DNA of 64,000 nucleotides from Streptomyces barringtoniae (lineage in GTDB: Bacteria > Actinomycetota > Actinomycetes > Streptomycetales > Streptomycetaceae): the NCBI RefSeq assembly GCF_020819595.1, contig NZ_JAJHNP010000030.1, forward strand, positions 30,002 through 94,001, written 5' to 3'. Numbering within the stretch: the stretch's first letter is position 1; every line of letters starts with the position of its first letter. A program made the translations under genes and the position numbers. Under the pieces are notes generated by a model. The model saw only the letters and a list, made by a program, of their open reading frames with translations, was not told the DNA's origin and did no database searches. Shown here piece by piece: positions 16,498-24,941 of this stretch.

Positions 16498-17432
16498 TGG
16501 TAGAGCGTCCCGGTGTTGAGGACGGGCTGCGGGGCCCGGTCGCCGCAGAGCACCACCATCAGGTTGGACACCATCGCCGCCTTGCGCTCCTCGTCCAGTT
16601 CCACGATGTCCGCCTCCGCGATCCGGCCGAGCGCCGCCTCGACCATCCCGACCGCGCCGTCCACGATCTGCCGCCGCGCGGCCACGACCGCACCGGCCTG
16701 CTGCCGCTGGAGCATCGCCGAGGCGATCTCGGGAGCGTACGCGAGATGGGTGAAGCGCGACTCGACGATCTGCACTCCGGCCGCCTCCACCCGCACCTGA
16801 AGCTCCACGGCCAGCTTCTCGGTGATCTCCTCGGCGTTGCCGCGCAGCGAGAGACCGTCCTCGTCGTGGGCGTCGTAGGGGTACTCGATCGCGATGTGCC
16901 GTACGGCCGTCTCGGTCTGCGTGGCGACGAACTCCGCGAAGTCGTCCACCTCGAACGTGGCCTGCGCGGTGTCCTGGACCTTCCACACCACGACCGCGGC
17001 CAGCTCGATGGGGTTGCCGTAGGCGTCGTTGACCTTCAGGACGGCGGTCTCGTGGTTGCGCACCCGGGTGGAGATCCGGGTCCGCGAGGTGAAGGGGTTC
17101 ACCCAGCGCAGGCCGTCCTGCCGGATGGTGCCCCGGTAGCGCCCGAAGAGCTGGACGACCCGGGCCTCGCCGGGGGCGACGGTGTTCAGTCCGCGCAGCG
17201 AGATGATCGCGGCGAGGAAGACGACGATGCCGGCGACGACGAGCCCCGCCTTGGCGCCGCCGGCGGGGACGGCCGAGGCGCCGGCGAGCAGCGCGGCGGT
17301 GGCACCGAGCCCGAGCAGGCCGAGCAGCAGCGCGAGCCCGCCGCCGATGCTGTGCGCGGTGAACTCCCGTACCTGTGGCGCGGGCATCTCGGGCACGTCG
17401 AGCGCGTCGTGGGTGGAGTCGTTGGCGGTCAT
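16494..17432 (-). CDS. SPFH/Band 7-domain membrane protein
   Basis: A 312-residue protein with two hydrophobic segments (about residues 28-52 and 60-82), then a Band 7/SPFH domain: LNTVAPGEARVVQLFGRYRG, WVNPFTSRTRIS, VVVWKVQDTAQATFEV, and a coiled Ala/Glu-rich region with APEIASAMLQRQQAGAVVAARR. SPFH proteins organise membrane microdomains and associated proteases or phage/stress responses. The gene follows a promoter region holding a perfect 14-bp palindrome and is coupled to the small ribbon-helix-helix gene downstream. Its precise role is unknown. Confidence 0.9.
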   Translation of the reverse strand: MTANDSTHDALDVPEMPAPQVREFTAHSIGGGLALLLGLLGLGATAALLAGASAVPAGGAKAGLVVAGIVVFLAAIISLRGLNTVAPGEARVVQLFGRYRGTIRQDGLRWVNPFTSRTRISTRVRNHETAVLKVNDAYGNPIELAAVVVWKVQDTAQATFEVDDFAEFVATQTETAVRHIAIEYPYDAHDEDGLSLRGNAEEITEKLAVELQVRVEAAGVQIVESRFTHLAYAPEIASAMLQRQQAGAVVAARRQIVDGAVGMVEAALGRIAEADIVELDEERKAAMVSNLMVVLCGDRAPQPVLNTGTLYQ

Positions 17433-17472
17433 GGTGGTCCCCGTTCAGGTCTTGCCTATCTTCTGTCTAGCT

Positions 17473-17486
17473 AAGTGATATCACTT
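17473..17486. promoter_or_regulatory. Perfect palindrome AAGTGATATCACTT upstream of the SPFH gene
   Basis: A 14-bp perfect palindrome, A/T-rich against its surroundings, 41 bp upstream of the SPFH start in the 215-bp region shared with the divergent penicillin-binding protein gene. It has the form of a dimeric repressor site (GntR or ribbon-helix-helix). The small ribbon-helix-helix protein of this operon is a candidate ligand. Confidence 0.55.
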
Positions 17487-17647
17487 TTACGCGCGGAAGC
17501 AACCCCGCGACCTCCAGATCCGTCGGTTCCCTTGGAACAGGTGCTGATTGTCACGTCCGTAAAAGAGCGGATCGGACGACCTTTGTCATATAGACGGGTG
17601 TTAGTTTTCGGAGCTGACCCCGAGACGGAAGCGGAGCGAAGGAACCA

Positions 17648-19969
17648 ATGGGACGCGCGGAAGAGAGACGAGCGCGACAGCGCGGTGGCCACCGCGCGGC
17701 GCCCAGGCGCCGCCGCTCCGCCCCCACGGCGGCTGCACCGGCCGGTGGCAAGCCCGCGAAGAGCTTCATACGCCGGCTCTTCTCCTGGAAGAAGATCCTC
17801 GGCACGTTCCTCGGGCTGTGCCTGCTCGGCATCGGCGGCTTCATCGCCCTCTACATGCTGGTGGACATCCCCAAGGGCGCCAACGCGCTCGCCCAGCAGG
17901 AGAGCAACGTCTACAAGTACAGCGACGGCACGCTCCTGGCCCGCGTCGGCAAGACCAACCGCGAGAGCGTGGACCTGTCCAGGGTGCCCAAGGACGTCCA
18001 GCACACCTTCGTCGCCGCCGAGAACAAGACCTTCTACACGGACTCCGGCATCGACCTCAAGGGCCTGGCCCGCGGTCTGTACAACACCGCGATGGGCCGC
18101 GGCGCCCAGGGCGGTTCCACGATCACCCAGCAGTACGTCAAGAACTACTACCTCACCCAGAACCAGACCGTCAGCCGCAAGCTCAAGGAGATGGTCATCT
18201 CCTTGAAGGTCGACCAGAGGCTGTCCAAGGACCAGATCCTCGCGGGCTACATCAACACCAGCTACTACGGCCGCGGCGCCTACGGCATCCAGGCCGCCGC
18301 CCAGGCCTACTACCGCACCGACGCCCAGAAACTGTCGGTCGAACAGGGCGCCTATCTCGCCGCGCTCCTGCAGGCGCCGAGCCAGTACGACTGGGCCGTC
18401 GCCACCTCCACGGGCAAGAAGCTGGTGCAGGCCCGCTGGAACTACGTCCTGGACAACATGGTCAAGCAGCACTGGCTGGACCCGGCCAAGCGGCAGGCCA
18501 TGAAGTTCCCCTATCCCAAGGAGCCCAAGGCAACGCCGAGTCAGGCGGGCCAGAAGGGCTATCTGATCGACCTCGCCAACCAGCAGCTCGAACAGCAGCT
18601 GATGGAGCAGGAGAGCATCAGCCGCTCCCAGGCGGAGGCCGAGGTCGTCGACCGCGGCTGGACCATCACGCTGAACATCGACAAGAAGAAGCAGGCCGAG
18701 CTGGAGCAGGCGGTCAAGTCCGAGCTGACCGGCAAACTGGACGCGAAGAAGCGCAAGGTCGACGGCGCGGTCCAGGCCGGCGCTGCCTCGGTGGACCCGA
18801 AGACCGGCAGGATCGTCGCGATGTACGGCGGCAAGGACTACTTCCAGCACTACGTCAACAACGCCACCCGCCGGGACTACCAGCCCGCCTCGACGTTCAA
18901 GCCGGTCATCCTCGCCGCCGCGCTCCAGAACAGCTCCACCACGCAGGACGGCCAGCCCATCGCCGCCAACACGGTCTACGACGGCACCAGCGGCCGCCAG
19001 GTCGTGGACCACGGCAGAAAGGTGGGCTTCGGCCCGCCGAACGAGGACCACCACGACTACGGCCCCATCACCGTCCAGCAGGCGATGAACAACTCCGTCA
19101 ACTCCGTGTTCGCGCAGATGGGCATGGACGTGGGCATGGAAAAGGTCATGGCCACGGCCAAGCAGCTCGGCATGGACACCACGGGCATGCAGGCGGTGCC
19201 CGCGCAGACCCTCGGCTCCATGGGCGCGAGCCCGCTGGAGATGGCCGGGATCTACGCCACGCTCGACAATCACGGCAGCAAGGTGACGCCGAGCATCCTC
19301 AAGTCGGCCGAGAAGAGCAACCGTACGGTCCAGATCCCCAACCCGGTCGGCGGCCAGGTGATCAGCCGGACCGCAGCCGACACCGTGACCTCCGTGCTGA
19401 CCGGCGTGGTCGACGACGGTACGGCGAAGGAGCACGTGGCGGACAACCCGCTGCGCGACGGCCAGCAGGTGGCCGGCAAGACCGGTACCTCCGACGAGGA
19501 CAAGTCCGCCTGGTTCACCGGCTACACGCCCGACCTGGTCACCTCCGTCGGCCTGTTCGGCGAGCAGAAGGGGACCGGCCGCCATGTGTCCCTGACGGGC
19601 GCGACCGGCCTGATCAAGCCGCCCGGCCGCATCAACGGCGGCGGCTACCCGGCGCAGATCTGGGCGGCGTACACCTTCGGTGTGACGGACAGGGCCAAGT
19701 TCGACCTCGACACCACCCAGGGCGCGGCCGTCCAGCCGACGGACACCCCGACCTACAGCCAGAGCCCGTCGCAGACACCGTCGCACACGCCGACCAGCAA
19801 GGCGCCGAGCAGCTCCGCGCCCCCGTCCAGGACGCCGACGCAGACGCCGACCCAGACGCCCACGCAGACGCCGACGCAGACCCCCACGCAGACGCCGACG
19901 CAGACGCCGACGGGCCCGATCACGCAGGACCCGATCGACCCGGGCGGCGGCGGGAACTTCGGCCAGTAG
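17648..19969 (+). CDS. Class A penicillin-binding protein (bifunctional peptidoglycan synthase)
   Basis: A 773-residue membrane-anchored enzyme that polymerises glycan strands and cross-links them outside the membrane. A basic cytoplasmic tail (1-48) and a transmembrane helix (50-72) precede the GT51 domain with catalytic Glu125 in VAAENKTFY and QGGSTITQQ. The transpeptidase has the SxxK motif Ser415-Thr-Phe-Lys418, SVN at 483-485 and KTG at 611-613. The last 80 residues are a Ser/Thr/Pro tail with six TPTQ repeats. ATG at 17648 follows GAAGGA. A perfect terminator follows, and the gene appears monocistronic. Confidence 0.97.
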   Translation: MGRAEERRARQRGGHRAAPRRRRSAPTAAAPAGGKPAKSFIRRLFSWKKILGTFLGLCLLGIGGFIALYMLVDIPKGANALAQQESNVYKYSDGTLLARVGKTNRESVDLSRVPKDVQHTFVAAENKTFYTDSGIDLKGLARGLYNTAMGRGAQGGSTITQQYVKNYYLTQNQTVSRKLKEMVISLKVDQRLSKDQILAGYINTSYYGRGAYGIQAAAQAYYRTDAQKLSVEQGAYLAALLQAPSQYDWAVATSTGKKLVQARWNYVLDNMVKQHWLDPAKRQAMKFPYPKEPKATPSQAGQKGYLIDLANQQLEQQLMEQESISRSQAEAEVVDRGWTITLNIDKKKQAELEQAVKSELTGKLDAKKRKVDGAVQAGAASVDPKTGRIVAMYGGKDYFQHYVNNATRRDYQPASTFKPVILAAALQNSSTTQDGQPIAANTVYDGTSGRQVVDHGRKVGFGPPNEDHHDYGPITVQQAMNNSVNSVFAQMGMDVGMEKVMATAKQLGMDTTGMQAVPAQTLGSMGASPLEMAGIYATLDNHGSKVTPSILKSAEKSNRTVQIPNPVGGQVISRTAADTVTSVLTGVVDDGTAKEHVADNPLRDGQQVAGKTGTSDEDKSAWFTGYTPDLVTSVGLFGEQKGTGRHVSLTGATGLIKPPGRINGGGYPAQIWAAYTFGVTDRAKFDLDTTQGAAVQPTDTPTYSQSPSQTPSHTPTSKAPSSSAPPSRTPTQTPTQTPTQTPTQTPTQTPTQTPTGPITQDPIDPGGGGNFGQ
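19832..19912 (+). repeat. 12-nt tandem repeat encoding (TPTQ)6 in the PBP tail
   Basis: Six to seven near-identical copies of ACGCCGACGCAG in frame, giving TPTQ repeats in the wall-facing C-terminus. Such runs vary in copy number between strains by slippage. Confidence 0.85.
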
Positions 19970-19986
19970 GCCGGTCGGAACGCACA

Positions 19987-20025
19987 CGCGAGGGGCGCCC
20001 GGGAAATTCCCGGGCGCCCCTCGCG
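19987..20025. terminator. Bidirectional terminator after PBP gene
   Basis: A perfect 19-bp inverted repeat (starting CGCGAGGGGCGCCCGGGAA) around a single A, 17 nt after the PBP stop and between convergent genes. Confidence 0.85.
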
Positions 20026-20190
20026 TTCTCGACGGCGCTGTCGATCCGCCCTGTGGCGGCGCTCAGGCGGTGACGCCCGCTCCGGCCGGACCGGGTCCAC
20101 AGCCCTGCGCACCGCCCGCCCACAGCAGTCGTCACGCCGGATCGCCGCGTACCGCCCGACCTCACGCGGGGCGCACCGCCCCGGCGGCCA

Positions 20191-22398
20191 TCAGTCCTGC
20201 GCCGCAGCGTAGTTGACCTCGAACCACACCACCTTGCCCATGCTCAGCCGGGTCGCGCCCCAGCGCCGGGCCAGCCTGTTGACCAGGTACAGGCCGCGCC
20301 CGCCCTCGTCCGTGGCCCGGGCCTGGCGAAGGCGCGGCAGCTGCGGCACGTCGTCGCCGACCTCGCAGCGCAGCACGTCGGTGCGCAGCAGCCGCAGCGT
20401 CACCGGCCGGGAGGCGTACCGCACGGCGTTCGTCACGACCTCGCTGACCAGCAGCTCGACCGAGTCCGTCAGGTCCTCCATGTCCCAGCGGGCGAGCGCG
20501 CGCCGGGCCAGCCGGCGGGCCTGGCCGGGGGCCGTCTCCTCCGGCTCCAGCCGCCAGTACGCGACATCGCTCGGCGCGATCCCGTCGAAGCGGGCCGCGA
20601 GCAGCGCGATGTCGTCGTCCCGGTCGCCCGGCCCGAGCATGTCCAGCACCTCGTCGCACAGGGCTTCCAGCGGCGGCGGATGGTCCGGCCCGGTCAACTG
20701 GGCGGTCGCGGCGAGCTTCTCCCGCAGCTGCTCTATGCCGGTCCACACGTCCCGCAGCCGGGACTCCACCAGCCCGTCCGTGTAGAGGAGCAGCGTGGCT
20801 CCGGCGGGCGCGTCCAGCTCCACGGCCTCGAAGTCGACACCTCCGACGCCGATCGGCGCGCCCGGCGGCACCCGCAGCACCTCGGCCCGGCCGCCCAGGT
20901 GCAGCAGCACGGGCGGCGGATGGCCGGCGTTGGCGATGGTGATGCGGTGCGTCACCGGGTCGTAGACGGCGTACAGGCAGGTCGCCATGCGGTCGGTGCC
21001 CAGCCGCTGCGCCTGCTCGTCCAGGTGGTGCAGCACCTCCTGCGGCGGCAGATCGAGCCCGGCCAGGGTCTGCGCGGTGGTGCGCAGCTGGCCCATGATC
21101 GCCGCCGAGGTCATGGAGTGCCCCATGACGTCACCGACCACGAGCGCGACCCGGCTGCCGGGCAGCGGAATCGCGTCGTACCAGTCACCGCCGACCCGCG
21201 CGGTCTCCGCGGCCGGCAGATACCGCGACGCCAGCCGCACACCCGTCGGGCGGGGCAGGGTCTCCGGCAGCATGGTGCGCTGCAACTCGTCGGCGATGTA
21301 CGCCTCACGGCCGTACAGCACCGCCTTGTCGATGCCGAGCGCGCTGTGCGTGGCGAGCTGGGCCGCCACCAGCAGGTCGTCGGCCTCGAACGCCAGCCGC
21401 TCCGGGCGGCGCAGGAACAGCGCCGCGCCGATCACCCGGCGCCGGCCGCGCAGCGGCGCGAGGATCGCGTGCTGCCCGGACGGTACGACCGTCTCGGCGC
21501 AGTCGCCGAGCAGCTCGGGCAGCGCGGCCCGGGCGGCGGGCGCGTCGGCGAACACCGGCCGCACTCCGCGCAGTACCTCGTTCAGCGCGCCGCCGGGGCG
21601 CACCTCGCACAGCTCGGTGGTCAGCGAGGACAGCTCGGCCAGCGCGCTCGGCTCCGGCTCGGGGTCGAAGGCCGGGGCCAGCAGCACACCGTCGGTGTCC
21701 CGATCCTCCGGAATCCGGTCGGTACGGCGCAGCCGCAGCACCACCGGGCCGGTGGGCCGCTCGTCGCCGACCGGCAGCGGGTCGCGCAGATAGACCAGGA
21801 TCGCGTCCGAGAACGTCGGCACGGTCGCCCGGCACAGGCCCATCACGATCTCGTCCAGATCGAGGCCGCGCGCGATCCGCCGGGTGGCCGCGCCCACGAA
21901 TCTCAGCCGGTCGCCGTCGCGCCGCATCGGCATCGGCCGGCCCGGCGGCAGACCACGCCCGGTACGGCGCTCCTGGCTGCCCGGGGCACGGTCCGCCGTC
22001 CGCTCCTGCTCGGCGCCGGGCTGCGGCGGGATGGCCTCCGGCCCGGGGCGCGGTGGGACGGCCTCCGACGCCGGTCGCGGCGGAATGGCCTCGGGCGCGG
22101 GCCGCGGGCGGTGTGCGCCGGGCTCGGTGGTCGCGGGCTGGGAGTGCTCGGGGCCGTTGACTGGGGGCTCCTTCCCCTTGCCGACCGGGGATTGCGTCCC
22201 CCTGCCGTCCTTTCCCTGGCCACAGGGCGTGGCTGTGCCCGGTCCGCAGGGCGCTCCCTCCGCCCGGGCCTGCACCGGTAAGGCCGGGTCGGCGACAGGC
22301 TTCGGGGCACGCAGAAGCGCCCCGCGGCCCTCCGCGGGGTCGGCGCCCTGGGGGCGCTCGAAGGAGGTGGGCTGCTCCGTCACGCGTGTCGCATCCAT
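20191..22398 (-). CDS. GAF/PP2C (SpoIIE) phosphatase with C-terminal anti-sigma-type kinase domain
   Basis: A 735-residue cytoplasmic regulator. Residues 1-155 are disordered and Pro-rich with three 9-residue repeats. A GAF-like sensor (about 165-375) is followed by a PP2C domain with GGDWYDAIP, VVGDVMGHS, LLYTDGLVES and DRDDDIALL, the metal-binding aspartates. The C-terminal 130 residues are an RsbW-like HATPase (SEVVTNAVRYA, DEGGRGLYLV). Such proteins dephosphorylate anti-sigma antagonists and may also bind sigma or antagonist proteins. No sigma factor or antagonist gene is next to it. The start is uncertain because no clear ribosome binding site precedes 22398; internal starts in the linker are possible. 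Confidence 0.85.
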   Translation of the reverse strand: MDATRVTEQPTSFERPQGADPAEGRGALLRAPKPVADPALPVQARAEGAPCGPGTATPCGQGKDGRGTQSPVGKGKEPPVNGPEHSQPATTEPGAHRPRPAPEAIPPRPASEAVPPRPGPEAIPPQPGAEQERTADRAPGSQERRTGRGLPPGRPMPMRRDGDRLRFVGAATRRIARGLDLDEIVMGLCRATVPTFSDAILVYLRDPLPVGDERPTGPVVLRLRRTDRIPEDRDTDGVLLAPAFDPEPEPSALAELSSLTTELCEVRPGGALNEVLRGVRPVFADAPAARAALPELLGDCAETVVPSGQHAILAPLRGRRRVIGAALFLRRPERLAFEADDLLVAAQLATHSALGIDKAVLYGREAYIADELQRTMLPETLPRPTGVRLASRYLPAAETARVGGDWYDAIPLPGSRVALVVGDVMGHSMTSAAIMGQLRTTAQTLAGLDLPPQEVLHHLDEQAQRLGTDRMATCLYAVYDPVTHRITIANAGHPPPVLLHLGGRAEVLRVPPGAPIGVGGVDFEAVELDAPAGATLLLYTDGLVESRLRDVWTGIEQLREKLAATAQLTGPDHPPPLEALCDEVLDMLGPGDRDDDIALLAARFDGIAPSDVAYWRLEPEETAPGQARRLARRALARWDMEDLTDSVELLVSEVVTNAVRYASRPVTLRLLRTDVLRCEVGDDVPQLPRLRQARATDEGGRGLYLVNRLARRWGATRLSMGKVVWFEVNYAAAQD
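22024..22104 (-). repeat. 27-nt x 3 tandem repeat in the phosphatase linker
   Basis: Three consecutive 27-nt units encode PRPAPEAIP, PRPASEAVP and PRPGPEAIP-type sequences. Copies differ at a few bases, so the duplication is not recent. The repeat lies in the disordered N-terminal linker. Confidence 0.75.
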
Positions 22399-22642
22399 CC
22401 GTACGGCACTGCGCGCCGGGCGCGCAGTTGCTCCCGCAGAAGTCCCGATACCCGCAATACGTGCCCCAGGAACGGAATTCCCGCGTGGTCAGAGGTGGTT
22501 CCTGTGCCCTGGTGCCCCTCGCTCACGTGCTGCCGCCCCTCGGTGACGTTCGGTCAAGCCCAGCGCATGCTCCCGGAGTTGCACTTGTGCGCCCTTGCGG
22601 ACGACGATCCTACGTTTCCTGCCCGGGGGCGCATCAAGGGTC

Positions 22643-23350
22643 TCATGAGGACACGTGCGCGGGCGTACGGTCCCAGTCCTCGGGGAGAGAAGGTACCGTC
22701 CAGGACGGATCCGGGCGCCAGTGCTGCCAGCCGTCCGAGAACGGCGCCCCCCAGGCCTCGATGACCTCGACCGCGTCCCGTCCGGCCGCCCGGACCCGTT
22801 CGGCGGTGGCCGTGTCCATCAGCCCGTCCCGCTGGGCCTGCGCGAACTCGTCCTCGTCGCGCCAGTGCCAGCTGCGGTCGGGGTGCACGGAGATGTCCAG
22901 GAAGTAGTCCTCGGAGTCCACCCCGCCCGCCCAACGGGCCAGGGGCTGCTCGAGGTTGACGTACCAGTTCTTGAACCGCCAGCCCGGCTCCCAGAACAGC
23001 CACACCGACCAGGGCCGGCCGGGCTGGGCCAGCTTCAGCACGCCCGTGCCGAACCAGTGGTCCCGCTGCACCGAGCGCGGCTTGGTGTAGCGGGACTGGA
23101 GCGGCTCCAGGTGCACGGGCGTGCCGTCGGCGAGGACCGGCTTCACGCACTCGGTGCCGGGGGCCATCCACACGGCGAGCAGGTCGGCGTCGTCGCGTAC
23201 GACGGTGACGGGCCGGGCGATGTGGATGCGCGCGCCGGCGTTCTCCCGGTAGCGCCACAGGATCTGGGTCCCGGGAGTCCAGTGGGTCGCGGGTCTCCGG
23301 CCCGCCGTGTCCGCCGTGTCCACGTGTGTCGTCGCTCCGTCGTCCGTCAT
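22643..23350 (-). CDS. DUF402/FomD-like nucleotide phosphatase-type protein
   Basis: A 235-residue cytoplasmic protein of the DUF402 beta-barrel family: ILWRYRENAGARIHIARPVT at the start, WRFKNWYVNLEQPL with the conserved Lys-Asn-Trp, then SEDYFLDISVHPDRSWHWRD, the acidic metal-binding block. Characterised family members hydrolyse nucleoside di-/triphosphates or nucleotidyl phosphonates (FomD). The substrate here is unknown, and no phosphonate or antibiotic genes are adjacent. It lies 82 bp after fumC on the same strand; co-transcription is possible. Confidence 0.8.
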   Translation of the reverse strand: MTDDGATTHVDTADTAGRRPATHWTPGTQILWRYRENAGARIHIARPVTVVRDDADLLAVWMAPGTECVKPVLADGTPVHLEPLQSRYTKPRSVQRDHWFGTGVLKLAQPGRPWSVWLFWEPGWRFKNWYVNLEQPLARWAGGVDSEDYFLDISVHPDRSWHWRDEDEFAQAQRDGLMDTATAERVRAAGRDAVEVIEAWGAPFSDGWQHWRPDPSWTVPSLPEDWDRTPAHVSS

Positions 23351-23432
23351 GGACAGATATTAGGTGCCGTGGGCATACGACGCTGCGGTGCACGTCACGG
23401 TTCCGGCGGTGGCCGAAAAGGCTCGTTCGCGG

Positions 23433-24824
23433 CTACGGACGTGTCATCCGCAGGACGTCCAGGGCCTCGTCGAGCTGCTCCAGGGTCAGGTCGCCGCGCT
23501 CGATGTACCCGCTCTCCAGCACGACTTGCCGGATCGTCCTGCGCTCCGCGAGGGACTTCTTGGCGACCTTCGCGGCCTCCTCGTAGCCGATGTACTTGTT
23601 GAGCGGGGTGACCACGGAGGGGGACGACTCGGCGTACTCGCGCGCCCGTTCACGGTCGGCGGTGATGCCGTCGACCGTCCGGCCGGCCAGCAGCCGGGAG
23701 ACGTTGGCGAGCAGCCGGATGGATTCGAGCACGTTCTTGGCGATGACCGGCAGCATGACGTTCAGTTCGAAGTTGCCGGAGGCGCCGGCGGTGGCGATGG
23801 TGGCGTCGTTGCCGATGACCTGGGCGGCCACCATGAGCACGGCTTCGGGGATCACCGGGTTGACCTTGCCCGGCATGATGGACGACCCCGGCTGCAGGTC
23901 GGGCAGCCGGATCTCGGCGAGCCCGGTGCGCGGCCCGGAGGACATCCAGCGCAGATCGTTGGCGATCTTCGTCAGCCCGACCGCGATGGTCCGCAGCTGC
24001 CCGCTGGTCTCCACGATCCCGTCCCGGGCGCCCTGCGCCTCGAAGTGGTCGCGGGCCTCGGTGAGCGGCAGCCCGGTGGTCCGGGCGACCTCCTGGATGA
24101 CGGCGGCGGAGAAGCCGGGCGGGGTGTTGATGCCGGTGCCGACGGCGGTGCCGCCGAGGGGGAGTTCGGCGAGGCGGGGGAGGGAGGCCTCGAGCCGCTC
24201 GACGCCGTAACGGATCTGGGCGGCGTACCCGCCGAACTCCTGGCCGAGCGTCACGGGGGTGGCGTCCATGAGGTGGGTCCGCCCGGACTTCACGACGTCG
24301 GCGAACTCCTCCGACTTGCGGGTCAGGGAGGCGGCGAGGTGCCCGAGGGCGGGGATCAGGTCGTGGGTGACGGCGGCGGTGGCGGCGATGTGGATGGAGG
24401 AGGGGAAGACGTCGTTGGAGGACTGGGAGGCGTTGACGTGGTCGTTCGGGTGCACGTCCCGGCCCAGCCGCTCACTGGCGAGGGTCGCGATGACCTCGTT
24501 GGTGTTCATGTTGGAGGAGGTGCCGGAACCGGTCTGGAAGACGTCGACGGGGAAGTGCTCGTCCCACTGTCCCCGCGCGACTTCGGCGGCCGCCTCCTGG
24601 ATCGCCTCGGCGATCTCCTTGTCGAGCACGCCGAGCTGTGCGTTCACCTTGGCGGCGGCGCCCTTGATCCGGGCCAGGGCTTCGATGTGGGCGCGCTCCA
24701 GGCGCCGACCCGAGACGGGGAAGTTCTCGACGGCACGCTGGGTCTGGGCGCGCCACTTGGCGGTGGCGGGGACGCGGACCTCGCCCATGGAGTCGTGCTC
24801 GATGCGGTAGTCGCTGTCGCTCAT
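23433..24824 (-). CDS. fumC: Fumarase class II
   Basis: A 463-residue cytoplasmic enzyme interconverting fumarate and malate in the citric acid cycle without an iron-sulfur cluster. The family signature GSSIMPGKVNP is present, with TGSGTSSNMNTNEVIA, NDHVNASQSSND and KSGRTHLMDATPVTLGQE before it. ATG at 24824 gives the normal family length; a longer frame adds 35 unsupported residues. It lies downstream of the unrelated class I fumarase gene, separated by a terminator-like hairpin, so the two may be expressed separately. Confidence 0.97.
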   Translation of the reverse strand: MSDSDYRIEHDSMGEVRVPATAKWRAQTQRAVENFPVSGRRLERAHIEALARIKGAAAKVNAQLGVLDKEIAEAIQEAAAEVARGQWDEHFPVDVFQTGSGTSSNMNTNEVIATLASERLGRDVHPNDHVNASQSSNDVFPSSIHIAATAAVTHDLIPALGHLAASLTRKSEEFADVVKSGRTHLMDATPVTLGQEFGGYAAQIRYGVERLEASLPRLAELPLGGTAVGTGINTPPGFSAAVIQEVARTTGLPLTEARDHFEAQGARDGIVETSGQLRTIAVGLTKIANDLRWMSSGPRTGLAEIRLPDLQPGSSIMPGKVNPVIPEAVLMVAAQVIGNDATIATAGASGNFELNVMLPVIAKNVLESIRLLANVSRLLAGRTVDGITADRERAREYAESSPSVVTPLNKYIGYEEAAKVAKKSLAERRTIRQVVLESGYIERGDLTLEQLDEALDVLRMTRP

Positions 24825-24893
24825 GGCAGTTATAGCGATCGGACGCGCGGGGTTGTTCCCCTTCGTTACGCTGAGTGAGCGACGGCGCGGCTG

Positions 24894-24928
24894 TGCCGTA
24901 CCAGGGGGCGGAGTCCCCTGGTACGGCA
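24894..24928 (-). terminator. Terminator of class I fumarase gene
   Basis: A perfect 14-bp inverted repeat (TGCCGTACCAGGGG and complement) with a 7-nt loop lies 14 nt after the class I fumarase stop, ahead of fumC. Confidence 0.75.
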
Positions 24929-24941
24929 ACCGGGACAGGGA

